Counted from the stretch's first letter, positions 1 through 5,756 are shown. The stretch is DNA of 5,916 bases from JAPLFM01 sp964650885 (GCA_964650885.1 CAZYXG010000077.1:1-5916); one strand, 5' to 3'. The notes: generated from the sequence alone by a model not told the origin. Numbers and translations: made by a program.

Positions 1-7
1 GGAAACA

Positions 8-47
8 CCCCCAGTCAGCTAGCTGACAGCCCCCTAAAGGTGGCAAT
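8..47 (-). repeat. Left copy of 40-bp inverted repeat (IR-L)
   Basis: Read on the minus strand, this segment matches 1057-1096 on the plus strand at 37 of 40 positions. It begins ATTGCCACCTTTAGGG and contains the perfect 14-bp palindrome GTCAGCTAGCTGAC followed by a G-run. The ATTGCC end points inward and the palindrome end outward, as in the other copy, so the two bracket about 1.1 kb. The last codons and the TAG stop of the enclosed gene lie inside this repeat. It could be a terminal repeat of a mobile element, or one member of a dispersed intergenic palindrome family. Confidence 0.8.
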
Positions 48-888
48 GGTTTTCTAGTGCAAATTCATTGTAATATTCTTCTTCATCATCTTCTTCTTTT
101 TTGAAATTATTTTTCGTATTAATTTGTGGATTTATTTTTAATTCTTTTAATTTTGTTTTTGTTTCTATTATGAAATTTTCTACTTGGTTTATTATATTTT
201 CTTCGACTATAGATTGAGTTTCGTCCTTTTCTTTTTCAATTGGCTCTAAGATTTCTTCTTCTGGTAGGTCATAATATTTGGAAACTTTTTCTGGTGTGTG
301 GTGAATACTTTTTTTTATTATTTCTGTGTCTTCTTCATAATCTAATAAATTTTCTGATAGAATTTCTTCTTGTTCGAAATTAATAAGAAATTCTGGGCTT
401 AAGTCTATGCCATGAATTTTGAGGTTTTCTACTATTATAGTATCAAGTTTTTGTAGGTCAATCATTGCTCTGGTAGATTGGCGTACTCTATTTATTATTT
501 CATCTTCTGTTTGGGTAGGTTTTAATGATTTTGGATCCATAGTAATATATTCTTTGAAATTAAATATCATATCTTGAACATTATCTGCCAAAAGAAGTAG
601 GTTTCTTCTACGTTTGAGGTTATATAGATGTATTTCTGAAAATCTTTCTTTAATGAAGGATTTGGAACAATTTTCTTCATATTTTTTTATTCGTTCATTC
701 CAATTATTTTTTTGTTTTATGTTGTAAATTTGGCGAGTGTTTATGCCATAAGCTTTTAAAAGCTCTGGTATATTTTTATAATTATTATAATCTATAAGCA
801 TTTTATAATCTCGAATTGATTCATTTTCGAGTTTTTTTATTCCACGTTCATAGAAATGGTTAATTATTTCGTTGTTTTGTAAACTCAT
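34..888 (-). CDS. Terminase small-subunit-like HTH protein, 284 aa
   Basis: The ATG at 888 gives 284 aa. An in-frame TTG at 1002 would add 38 residues, but ATG is preferred because a promoter-like box (936-943) and a weak AGGG nine bases upstream both lie between the two. Residues about 38-72 look like a helix-turn-helix ending in the pattern W63-x-E65-R66-x3-Y70. A helical stretch follows (about 75-160) with a 'DP..L.P' turn near 118-124, the layout of phage small terminase-like proteins that recognise DNA. The C-terminal third is rich in Glu/Lys and ends in an acidic run (EEDDEEEYY). No nuclease or transposase motif is visible and no terminase large subunit is nearby. The gene is visibly more AT-rich than the core genes, and its end lies inside IR-L, so horizontal origin is likely. 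The role is inferred from layout only; it may be a stand-alone DNA-binding protein. Confidence 0.6.
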   Translation of the reverse strand: MSLQNNEIINHFYERGIKKLENESIRDYKMLIDYNNYKNIPELLKAYGINTRQIYNIKQKNNWNERIKKYEENCSKSFIKERFSEIHLYNLKRRRNLLLLADNVQDMIFNFKEYITMDPKSLKPTQTEDEIINRVRQSTRAMIDLQKLDTIIVENLKIHGIDLSPEFLINFEQEEILSENLLDYEEDTEIIKKSIHHTPEKVSKYYDLPEEEILEPIEKEKDETQSIVEENIINQVENFIIETKTKLKELKINPQINTKNNFKKEEDDEEEYYNEFALENHCHL

Positions 889-935
889 TTTGTAAATCCC
901 TGATATTGTTAAACCACTCCTTAATTCTCTCCTAA

Positions 936-943
936 CAAATTTA
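936..943 (-). promoter_or_regulatory. Candidate -7 box for the HTH gene
   Basis: The minus strand reads TAAATTTG, an exact fit to the Bacteroidota TAnnTTTG element. It lies 47 bases upstream of the ATG at 888. No clear TTG-type -33 box sits 19-21 bases further upstream, so support is partial. Confidence 0.3.
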
Positions 944-994
944 GGATGAGAAATGTGGGGAAATTGATTTGCGAAATTCGGGATTTTATAATTT

Positions 995-1102
995 ATGAGC
1001 AATAAAATAGATTTAGAAAATATTTGGGAAAGAATTGGGTTAGGAGTGAAAATGTTATTGCCACCTTTAGGGTGCTGTCAGCTTGCTGACTGGGTGGGAT
1101 AG
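995..1102 (+). CDS. Small ORF running into the right inverted repeat, 35 aa
   Basis: An ATG at 995 opens a 35-codon frame ending at TAG 1100-1102. The N-terminal half reads MSNKIDLENIWERIGLGVK, and the second half is the translated repeat (LPPLG, then CQLADW). It starts divergently from the HTH gene. It may be the first codons of a gene truncated when the repeat arrived, or simply chance. No family was recognised and no ribosome binding site is evident. Confidence 0.2.
   Translation: MSNKIDLENIWERIGLGVKMLLPPLGCCQLADWVG
1057..1096 (+). repeat. Right copy of 40-bp inverted repeat (IR-R)
   Basis: This is the inverted partner of 8-47. Three mismatches are visible: T for G after TTTAGGG, T for A at the palindrome centre (GTCAGCTTGCTGAC), and T for G in the outer G-run. 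The two copies bracket 1,089 bp including themselves. No direct target-site duplication is evident outside them: the left flank ends AAACA and the right flank begins GGATA. Confidence 0.8.
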
Positions 1103-1136
1103 GACTGCCAAGTATTAGAGGAATCTCTGAACAGGA

Positions 1137-1304
1137 TTACATAATTAAAAGTTGTAAATGTTGTCTAAACAAAAGTACAATTGCCCAAGTCGGGAAATCC
1201 AGCATGCCACGAGTGCTTGTCGCCTCATTTTCTGGTAGTTTCATATCGCCTATTGCTACTCGCACATTTCCTAAATGATCTTTAAAATCTCTAACTCTCT
1301 CAAA
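1137..1304 (-). pseudogene. RHS/YD-repeat core fragment (remnant)
   Basis: The minus strand is open for 55 codons between TGA at 1305-1307 and TAA at 1137-1139. It contains F-K-D-H-L-G-N-V-R-V, the hallmark 'DHLGNVR' of RHS repeat-associated core proteins, followed by AIGDMKLPENE. Full RHS proteins run to hundreds or thousands of residues. Here there is no start codon, two stops (TAA, TGA) lie just upstream, and no YD repeats or toxin domain surround it. The sequence after about codon 35 no longer resembles the family. It is best read as a decayed piece of an RHS-type toxin or wall-protein gene. Confidence 0.6.
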
Positions 1305-1385
1305 TCATTACTGAGTTTGTTTGCCAGGGATAGAGTACAGAAAGTAAATTACGAAATTTTATTTAATTTGCAAATAATGTTTGTA

Positions 1386-1474
1386 TATTTTTATAGGTTG
1401 CTACTAAGGAGCTGTTATTTTTGATTTGTGGGTTTTGCTTTTCTACAAACAGGCAGTTCCTATGGAGCTGGTTA
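1386..1474 (+). repeat. Two diverged hairpin repeat units
   Basis: Unit 1 (about 1386-1417) and unit 2 (about 1438-1474) share a T-rich lead, then AGG, a variable inner part, then GGAGCTG and TTAT. Unit 2 contains a 7-bp stem with a TAT loop (1454-1460 with 1464-1470). Unit 1 has the same geometry with one A·G mismatch (1400-1404 with 1408-1412). In one frame unit 2 reads YKQAVPMEL, a phrase I associate, without verification, with multicopy intergenic repeats of Bacteroidota-like genomes. Confidence 0.5.
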
Positions 1475-1486
1475 TGGAGTTTGAAG

Positions 1487-1501
1487 AACCTTAGTAAGGT
1501 T
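1487..1501. repeat. Short hairpin AACCTT-AGT-AAGGTT
   Basis: This is a perfect 6-bp stem with a 3-base loop. On the plus strand it is followed after four bases by a short T-run. It sits directly downstream of the two repeat units and may belong to the same repeat array or act as a weak terminator. Confidence 0.35.
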
Positions 1502-1560
1502 GAGATTTTTCGTTTTATTGCTTTAATCTTGTAATCGTGTTAAGACATTTTCAGCTTTGC

Positions 1561-1576
1561 TTGGCTACGAAGCCAA
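1561..1576. repeat. Short hairpin TTGGCT-ACGA-AGCCAA
   Basis: This is a perfect 6-bp inverted repeat with a 4-base loop in the non-coding stretch 40 bp beyond the rplY terminator. No T-run follows, so it is not a typical terminator. No gene is recognisable around it. Confidence 0.35.
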
Positions 1577-1614
1577 CTCGACGTTTCGGGCATTTGGATA
1601 AGCTTTTAATGCAC

Positions 1615-1653
1615 AAAAAAAGCCACTTTAGGATTTATCCTAAAGTGGCTTTT
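1615..1653 (-). terminator. Rho-independent terminator of the tRNA-Gln/prs/rplY unit
   Basis: A perfect stem of 13 bp (1621-1633 with 1638-1650) is extended by three A-T pairs and has a 4-base loop. On the minus strand it is followed by a run of seven T (1621 down to 1615). It lies 22 bp past the rplY stop, in the right place to end that transcript. The plus strand also has a T-run (1650-1653), but no plus-strand gene needs it. Confidence 0.85.
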
Positions 1654-1675
1654 CAAAATTTTAACTGAACTAAAA

Positions 1676-2242
1676 TTATTTAACAGCTACTTTTACTCTT
1701 GGTTTAGCAACTATACAAATGATTGCGTTATCTTTGATAGCGAAATCAAATTTATCATTTTTAATTGAGTGAAGATTGATAGATTCTCCAATTTCCAAAG
1801 CAGAAACATCGATTGGAATAAATTCAGGCATATCTTTAGCTTTACAAGTAATCTTAGTTTTTCTGATTACGTGTTGCATAATACCACCATTTTTTACACC
1901 AGCAGAAGTACCAACTAAGTTCAAAGGTACGATAACTGTAACATTTTGATCTTCTTCCAATCCCATTAAGTCAAAATGTATCATTTTGTCAGTAACTGGA
2001 TGGAAAGAAACATCTTTCAAAAATGTTTTGTAAGATTTAGTTTGACCTTCAATAGTAAGCTGAACAGTTTTAGCTTCGTTTGTATAAACAATAGGTCTCA
2101 TTGAAATTAAGTCAGAGCTTATAGAAATTGGTTCAACACCATTTTTGTAGAATACACCAGGTATCAACCCGCCATTTCTAACATCTTTTGCAGCTCTTTT
2201 ACCAGTTTCTCTGGTTTTTACTGTTAAAGCGATTTCAGCCAT
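1676..2242 (-). CDS. rplY: 50S ribosomal protein bL25, Ctc type, 188 aa
   Basis: This is the bL25/Ctc protein, which binds 5S rRNA in the central protuberance of the large ribosomal subunit. Residues about 5-90 form the L25 domain, with the typical GKRAAKDVRNGGLIPGVFY stretch near the start. Residues about 95-180 form the C-terminal beta domain of the long TL5/Ctc form (typically about 185-220 aa). The short E. coli L25 lacks that second domain. The ATG at 2242 is preceded by AGGA eight bases upstream. The gene lies 59 bp downstream of prs on the same strand and ends just before a strong terminator, so it is the last gene of the unit. In related genomes peptidyl-tRNA hydrolase (pth) often follows; here it does not. 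Confidence 0.93.
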   Translation of the reverse strand: MAEIALTVKTRETGKRAAKDVRNGGLIPGVFYKNGVEPISISSDLISMRPIVYTNEAKTVQLTIEGQTKSYKTFLKDVSFHPVTDKMIHFDLMGLEEDQNVTVIVPLNLVGTSAGVKNGGIMQHVIRKTKITCKAKDMPEFIPIDVSALEIGESINLHSIKNDKFDFAIKDNAIICIVAKPRVKVAVK

Positions 2243-2301
2243 TTTATTATTCCTAATTAAAAATATTTTTCAGAATTGTGTTAAACACATTCTATTTAAT
2301 G

Positions 2302-3240
2302 TTATCTTTCTATTTCAAAAAGTGAGCTAATTGAACGATTATCATGAGTTCTCATAATGGCTTCAGCCAAAAGCTCAGAAACAGAAACAACATTAATTTT
2401 TGAATTTTCGTTTTTTAAAGGTATTGTGTCAGTTACAAACATTTTTGAAATAGCATCGGATTCTTCAATTTTTTGTTGAGCATCACCTGAAAAAACAGGA
2501 TGAACACAAACACCAATGATGCTATTAGCACCACGACTTTTTAAAGCTTCCGCACATTTCACAAATGTAGTTCCTGTATCAATCATATCATCTACTACGA
2601 TTATATTTTTTCCTTCAACTTCACCAACAACGTTCATAATTTCAGCAACGTTATGGCTTGGTCTTCTTTTGTCAACCATTATTAAATCGCCACCAAGCTT
2701 GCTTGCGTAAGAGCGAGCAGTTTTGATACCTCCAACATCTGGAGCAGAAAAAGATAAATTTTCGAGATTTAATTCTTTCAATGACTTCAGAAGCACTGTC
2801 GAAGAGTAAAGGTGATCTAATGGTATATCAAAGAACCCTTGAATTTGCGAAGAGTGTAAATCTAAAGTTATAATTCTATCAGCTCCTGCTCTAGTAAGCA
2901 AATTTGCTACTAATTTAGCAGTAACTGAAACTCTAGGTTGATCTTTTCTATCTTGTCTTGCATAACCAAAATATGGGATAACAGCCGTTACTCGTTTTGC
3001 AGATGCACGCTTTGCAGCGTCAATCATAATCAAAAGCTCCATCAAATTATCGGCTGGAGCAAATGTAGATTGAATTATAAACAAATCTACACCACGAATA
3101 TTGTCATCATATTTCACCCAAAGTTCGCCATCGCTAAAATTGCGAATTTGGACACCAGACAATTCAATACCCAAAGAAGAAGCCACTTTATTTGCTAATT
3201 CTATGTTTGAACGACCCGAAGCTACTTTAAAATCAGACAT
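2302..3240 (-). CDS. prs: Ribose-phosphate pyrophosphokinase (PRPP synthase), 312 aa
   Basis: Makes phosphoribosyl pyrophosphate from ribose 5-phosphate and ATP in the cytoplasm, supplying purine, pyrimidine, NAD, His and Trp synthesis. Class I motifs are all present: FSDGELWVK (35-43), the ATP-binding YFGYARQDRK (90-99), the metal-binding signature DLHSSQIQGFF (127-137), the flexible-loop KRR (191-193) and the PRPP loop VVDDMIDTGTT (215-225). The length fits the family (about 310-320 aa). The frame stays open upstream to 3324, but those 28 codons are the tRNA-Gln gene and its spacer. The ATG at 3240 matches the usual N-terminus. It starts 16 nt after the tRNA, so it is probably transcribed with the tRNA and freed by tRNA 3' processing. 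rplY follows. Confidence 0.96.
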   Translation of the reverse strand: MSDFKVASGRSNIELANKVASSLGIELSGVQIRNFSDGELWVKYDDNIRGVDLFIIQSTFAPADNLMELLIMIDAAKRASAKRVTAVIPYFGYARQDRKDQPRVSVTAKLVANLLTRAGADRIITLDLHSSQIQGFFDIPLDHLYSSTVLLKSLKELNLENLSFSAPDVGGIKTARSYASKLGGDLIMVDKRRPSHNVAEIMNVVGEVEGKNIIVVDDMIDTGTTFVKCAEALKSRGANSIIGVCVHPVFSGDAQQKIEESDAISKMFVTDTIPLKNENSKINVVSVSELLAEAIMRTHDNRSISSLFEIER

Positions 3241-3256
3241 ATTACTCTTTGTTTTG

Positions 3257-3328
3257 TTGGGATGGCAAGATTCGAACTTGCGATACACAGATCCAAAAAC
3301 TGATGCCTTACCACTTGGCCACATCCCA
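3257..3328 (-). tRNA. tRNA-Gln (anticodon UUG)
   Basis: The 72-nt cloverleaf has a perfect 7-bp acceptor stem (TGGGATG with CATCCCA), a D-arm starting GGCCAAGTGGTAAGGC, and a T-arm with the standard GTTCGAA-type loop. The seven-base anticodon loop TTTTGGA places TTG at positions 34-36, hence Gln. CCA is not encoded; the discriminator A is followed by CAA. By eye the anticodon stem (TCAGT / TCTGT) has T·T mismatches at both its outer and inner pair, which is unusual. The gene heads the prs-rplY unit. Confidence 0.93.
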
Positions 3329-3368
3329 ATTACTAAAAGATTTTCATTTCAAAAATCAAATAGGATTA

Positions 3369-3400
3369 CAAAAATAAAACCTTTTTTGTTTTTATGCAAG
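3369..3400 (-). promoter_or_regulatory. Candidate promoter of tRNA-Gln/prs/rplY
   Basis: The minus strand reads CTTG (3400-3397), a 20-base spacer, then TATTTTTG (3376-3369). This fits the Bacteroidota primary sigma pattern of a TTTG-like -33 box and TAnnTTTG -7 box. Transcription would start about 35 nt before the tRNA. Confidence 0.45.
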
Positions 3401-3442
3401 AAAATCTTGATATTTTTTTTGAAATATTTGCTTTTTTGCCTA

Positions 3443-3465
3443 TTTGGACACAAAAAGTATCCAAA
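3443..3465. promoter_or_regulatory. Operator-like inverted repeat between divergent units
   Basis: TTTGGACAC (3443-3451) and GTATCCAAA (3457-3465) form 9-bp arms with one mismatch around an AAAAA spacer. It lies upstream of both divergent transcription units, 43 bp beyond the tRNA promoter and 35 bp before the glutamine-synthetase promoter. That position suits a regulator-binding site. No T-run follows, so it is unlikely to be a terminator. Confidence 0.3.
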
Positions 3466-3499
3466 ACAAAGATTATTTCACATTTTAAAAAAAAGTGTA

Positions 3500-3528
3500 T
3501 TGGAAAATGTTTCTTAATTATTACTTTG
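3500..3528 (+). promoter_or_regulatory. Candidate promoter of the glutamine synthetase gene
   Basis: TTG (3500-3502), an 18-base spacer and TTACTTTG (3521-3528) fit the Bacteroidota -33/-7 pattern with one mismatch in the -7 box. The implied leader before the ATG at 3559 is about 25 nt. No Shine-Dalgarno sequence is evident, which is common in Bacteroidota. Confidence 0.35.
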
Positions 3529-3558
3529 CATTAGATAGAATACAAAAAAACGAAATAT

Positions 3559-5106
3559 ATGAATACGACAATAACATCAAAAGACTTTGCTTTGTTCAAT
3601 CCGTTGGTGAAAATGCTCGAGAAAGAGCGTGATCAGTTCACTAGAGAGGATATGCTAAAAGTAATAGCAGAAAAGCAAATTGAAAGAATTACTTTCCACT
3701 ATACTGCTCTCGATGGCAAGATAAAAGAACTTAAAATTCCTATTACAAACAGGAACCACGCCGAAACTATTCTTTCCGAAGGCGAAAGAGTTTCGGGCAG
3801 TCTTTTCTTTCGAGATGTAATGGACAATAGAGGTGCGGATTTATACGCTGTTCCATTATATAAGACTGCATTTATCAACCCATTCGATACAGCAAGTTTG
3901 GATTTCGTTTGCCGATTTATCAATCCATTCGGCGAATTGGCTGCTTTTTCTCCAGATTCTATTCTTTTCAATGCTCATCAGCAATTCAAACAGAATACTG
4001 GACTTGAAATTAAAGCAATGGGCGAGCTTGAATGTTATTTGCTAGGAAATGAAATAAGCCCACTTTTCCCAATGAACCATCGCTCTGGCTATCACGCCTC
4101 AGCTCCCTTTGTGAAAACTGGTGATGTTGTAAATCAAATTTTAAAACACTTAACTCAAGTTACTGGCTTTGTGAAATATGCTCACCACGATATTGGACAT
4201 ATTGCTAAAATTGAAAGTGATTACCCTGAACTTAATGGCAGATTTGCCGAACAAATTGAAATTGAATTCTTGCCTTCACCTATTGAAGATATGGCTGATA
4301 ATATTGTTTTAGCTCGGTGGATTGTTAGAAATGTGGCTTACCAAAATGGCTATGGCACTTTCTTCGCTCCAAAATTAGCCGAAGACCAAGAAGGAAATGG
4401 ATTGCACACACAGATGCAACTTTTCCAAAATGGTAAAAGTATAATGATTGACGAAACCAATAATTTATCGGATAGAGCTAAAGCACTAATTGGTGGGCTT
4501 TGCCGATTTATGCCTTCGCTTTCTGCTTTTGGAAATATTGTACCCTCTTCGTATGTGCGACTTAATGCCAATAAATGCTATTCCACTGTTTGCTGGAGTG
4601 ATACTCCAAACTCGGCTATTCGTGTGCCTTCTGGATGGACTAAAGTTAATAATATTGCTAAGATTATCAATCCACAGCAAATAGAAGATTTAAAAGAACG
4701 AGAAGAACGAAAAGTAGTTGAATATAGAAGTGCTGACGGAAGCTCCAATGCACACATGCTTTTTGCGGCACTTACTCTTGCTGCCGATTGGGGCTTGAGC
4801 CATCCGCAAATGGCGCTGGATTTGTCAGATAATAGCATACTTGAAGGCACAATTAAAGAACCGAAATACGATGTTTCATTTGCTGAAATGGCTACAAGCT
4901 GTGCAGAAGCAGCTGAAATGCTTCTGGCAGAACGCAATTTATACGAGAAAAATAATATCTTCCCATCTTCTGTCATTAGCCACATAGCGTGTGTACTTGA
5001 AAAATACAATGATAGAGATTTAACTACTCGACTTTCTGGACTTCACGAAAATGAAAGAAAAAGAGAACTAAACAGAATATTACATAGAGATATTCACAAG
5101 CATTAA
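3559..5106 (+). CDS. Glutamine synthetase family protein (GSI-like, divergent), 515 aa
   Basis: A cytoplasmic ATP-dependent carboxylate-amine ligase homologue. Residues about 40-135 are the beta-grasp N-domain and about 150-500 the catalytic domain. Metal-binding positions look intact by eye: E156 and E158 (GELE), E234 in QIEIEF, H283 in GNGLH, E388 and R390 (VEYR). R334 and R355 also align with conserved arginines. The closest remembered relatives are Bacteroidales GSI proteins with GERVDGSS, SGLHIHM, EAPT and DRNRS. Here these read GERVSGS (79-81), NGLHTQM, CYST and DTPNS. The ammonium-site Asp (D50 in Salmonella), flap Glu (E327) and Arg339 therefore appear replaced. The adenylylation motif NLYDLP is absent. 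At 515 aa it is longer than typical GSI (about 440-475). It is likely a ligase of altered specificity or a regulatory paralogue; ordinary glutamine synthesis is uncertain. Confidence 0.85.
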   Translation: MNTTITSKDFALFNPLVKMLEKERDQFTREDMLKVIAEKQIERITFHYTALDGKIKELKIPITNRNHAETILSEGERVSGSLFFRDVMDNRGADLYAVPLYKTAFINPFDTASLDFVCRFINPFGELAAFSPDSILFNAHQQFKQNTGLEIKAMGELECYLLGNEISPLFPMNHRSGYHASAPFVKTGDVVNQILKHLTQVTGFVKYAHHDIGHIAKIESDYPELNGRFAEQIEIEFLPSPIEDMADNIVLARWIVRNVAYQNGYGTFFAPKLAEDQEGNGLHTQMQLFQNGKSIMIDETNNLSDRAKALIGGLCRFMPSLSAFGNIVPSSYVRLNANKCYSTVCWSDTPNSAIRVPSGWTKVNNIAKIINPQQIEDLKEREERKVVEYRSADGSSNAHMLFAALTLAADWGLSHPQMALDLSDNSILEGTIKEPKYDVSFAEMATSCAEAAEMLLAERNLYEKNNIFPSSVISHIACVLEKYNDRDLTTRLSGLHENERKRELNRILHRDIHKH

Positions 5107-5195
5107 GTGTTTGATTGTAATAATTTTGTAAGTTTATTTAATTAAGAAGTAACAACATCTCAAAAATACTATGTTATATTGTATGAGTGGAAATT

Positions 5196-5219
5196 ATGTA
5201 GTCAACTAATTGACTACAT
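5196..5219. repeat. Perfect 10-bp-arm palindrome, possible terminator
   Basis: ATGTAGTCAA and TTGACTACAT pair perfectly around a CTAA loop, and GGTTTT follows on the plus strand. It lies 90 bp past the glutamine synthetase stop and 45 bp before the next gene. It could be a terminator for the former, an operator for the latter, or a dispersed repeat. Its core GTCAACTAATTGAC matches the palindrome in the 8-47 repeat at 11 of 14 positions. Confidence 0.5.
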
Positions 5220-5264
5220 GGTTTTAAATTTACTTCACAATTTATTTAAGTATGAGATTGAATT

Positions 5265-5588
5265 ATGGATGAGAAAATATTAGACGAAAGTTATGGTACA
5301 TTATCAGAAACCATAAATGAACTTGCAAAATTTGGTTACACGCACGACTTTAACGTAAAGGACGAAAGCATAGTAAACCACAAAAACGATACCTCACTAT
5401 CCCCAGAGGATTTTCAAATTGATAAAGTCTATCGATTTGAAGGTACCTCAGACCCTGATTACCAATCAATACTTTATGCTATTTCGTCTTTAAAGAATGA
5501 CGTTAAAGGAATTTTAGTAAATGGCTATGGTATTTCATCAGACGATACTTCTTCTAAATTAATAGAAAAATTAGAAACAATTAATTGA
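5265..5588 (+). CDS. Small conserved Bacteroidota protein, 107 aa, function unknown
   Basis: I recognise the pattern of a roughly 100-aa family common in Bacteroidota: an N-terminal helix (TLSETINELAKFGYTHDFN), then L-x-PEDF (45-50), YRFEG-x-SDPD (56-65), an ILYAISS strand, and VKGILVNGYG followed by a C-terminal helix ending the protein. Databases often label this family 'phosphoribosylpyrophosphate synthetase', but it has none of the PRPP-synthase motifs present in the true prs of this window, so that name should not be used. It is acidic and soluble, with no signal peptide or membrane segment. The ATG at 5265 has no clear Shine-Dalgarno sequence. It stands alone between a palindrome and a hairpin terminator. 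Confidence 0.8.
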   Translation: MDEKILDESYGTLSETINELAKFGYTHDFNVKDESIVNHKNDTSLSPEDFQIDKVYRFEGTSDPDYQSILYAISSLKNDVKGILVNGYGISSDDTSSKLIEKLETIN

Positions 5589-5597
5589 CATCACTTT

Positions 5598-5669
5598 ATG
5601 GGAAACAAAACTTATGAAGCGATACTACAACGCCTAGACGATGAACGCATTTTACAAAAGCACACTTAG
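5598..5669 (+). other. Short ORF of 23 codons, probably not a gene
   Basis: An ATG nine bases after the previous stop opens a 23-codon frame (MGNKTYEAILQRLDDERILQ, then KHT) ending in TAG. The composition is protein-like and it could be the stub of a truncated gene. A second 19-codon frame (5641-5700) overlaps it. Neither was recognised. Confidence 0.15.
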
Positions 5670-5703
5670 TAGAATTGAATTTACCGTGATCATTAAATAA
5701 AAT

Positions 5704-5756
5704 AAAATCTGAAACAGGATAGGCAGACAATGTCCGAAATTCTGTTTCGATTTTTT
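5704..5756 (+). terminator. Terminator-like hairpin after the 107-aa gene
   Basis: AAAATCTGAAACAG (5704-5717) pairs with CTGTTTCGATTTT (5742-5754) with one bulged T. The loop is 24 bases and a run of six T (5751-5756) lies in the 3' arm. The long loop is atypical, but the AT-rich outer stem with T-run fits termination of plus-strand transcription. Confidence 0.45.

Noticed and set aside
889..1002. TTG start giving a 322-aa version of the HTH protein
   Set aside because: The extra 38 residues cover a promoter-like box and have no domain support; the ATG at 888 is the simpler start.
1621..1650. Similarity between the rplY terminator arm (GCCACTTTAGGA) and the inverted-repeat end (GCCACCTTTAGGG)
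   Set aside because: The match is short and gapped, and the terminator is fully explained by its own perfect stem and T-run; probably coincidence.
3241..3324. N-terminal extension of prs by 28 codons
   Set aside because: These codons are the tRNA-Gln gene and spacer; MSDFK matches the usual PRPP synthase N-terminus.
2516..3517. Plus-strand open frames opposite prs and the intergenic region (2516-2710, 2938-3198, 3101-3517)
   Set aside because: They are shadows of prs, and the last one also reads through the tRNA and the AT-rich promoter region. No family resemblance.
3699..5009. Open frames overlapping the glutamine synthetase gene: minus-strand 3699-3971, 4350-4571, 4486-4680, 4578-5009; plus-strand 3833-4045, 4490-4684
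   Set aside because: All lie within a clearly coding gene and have no recognisable protein features.
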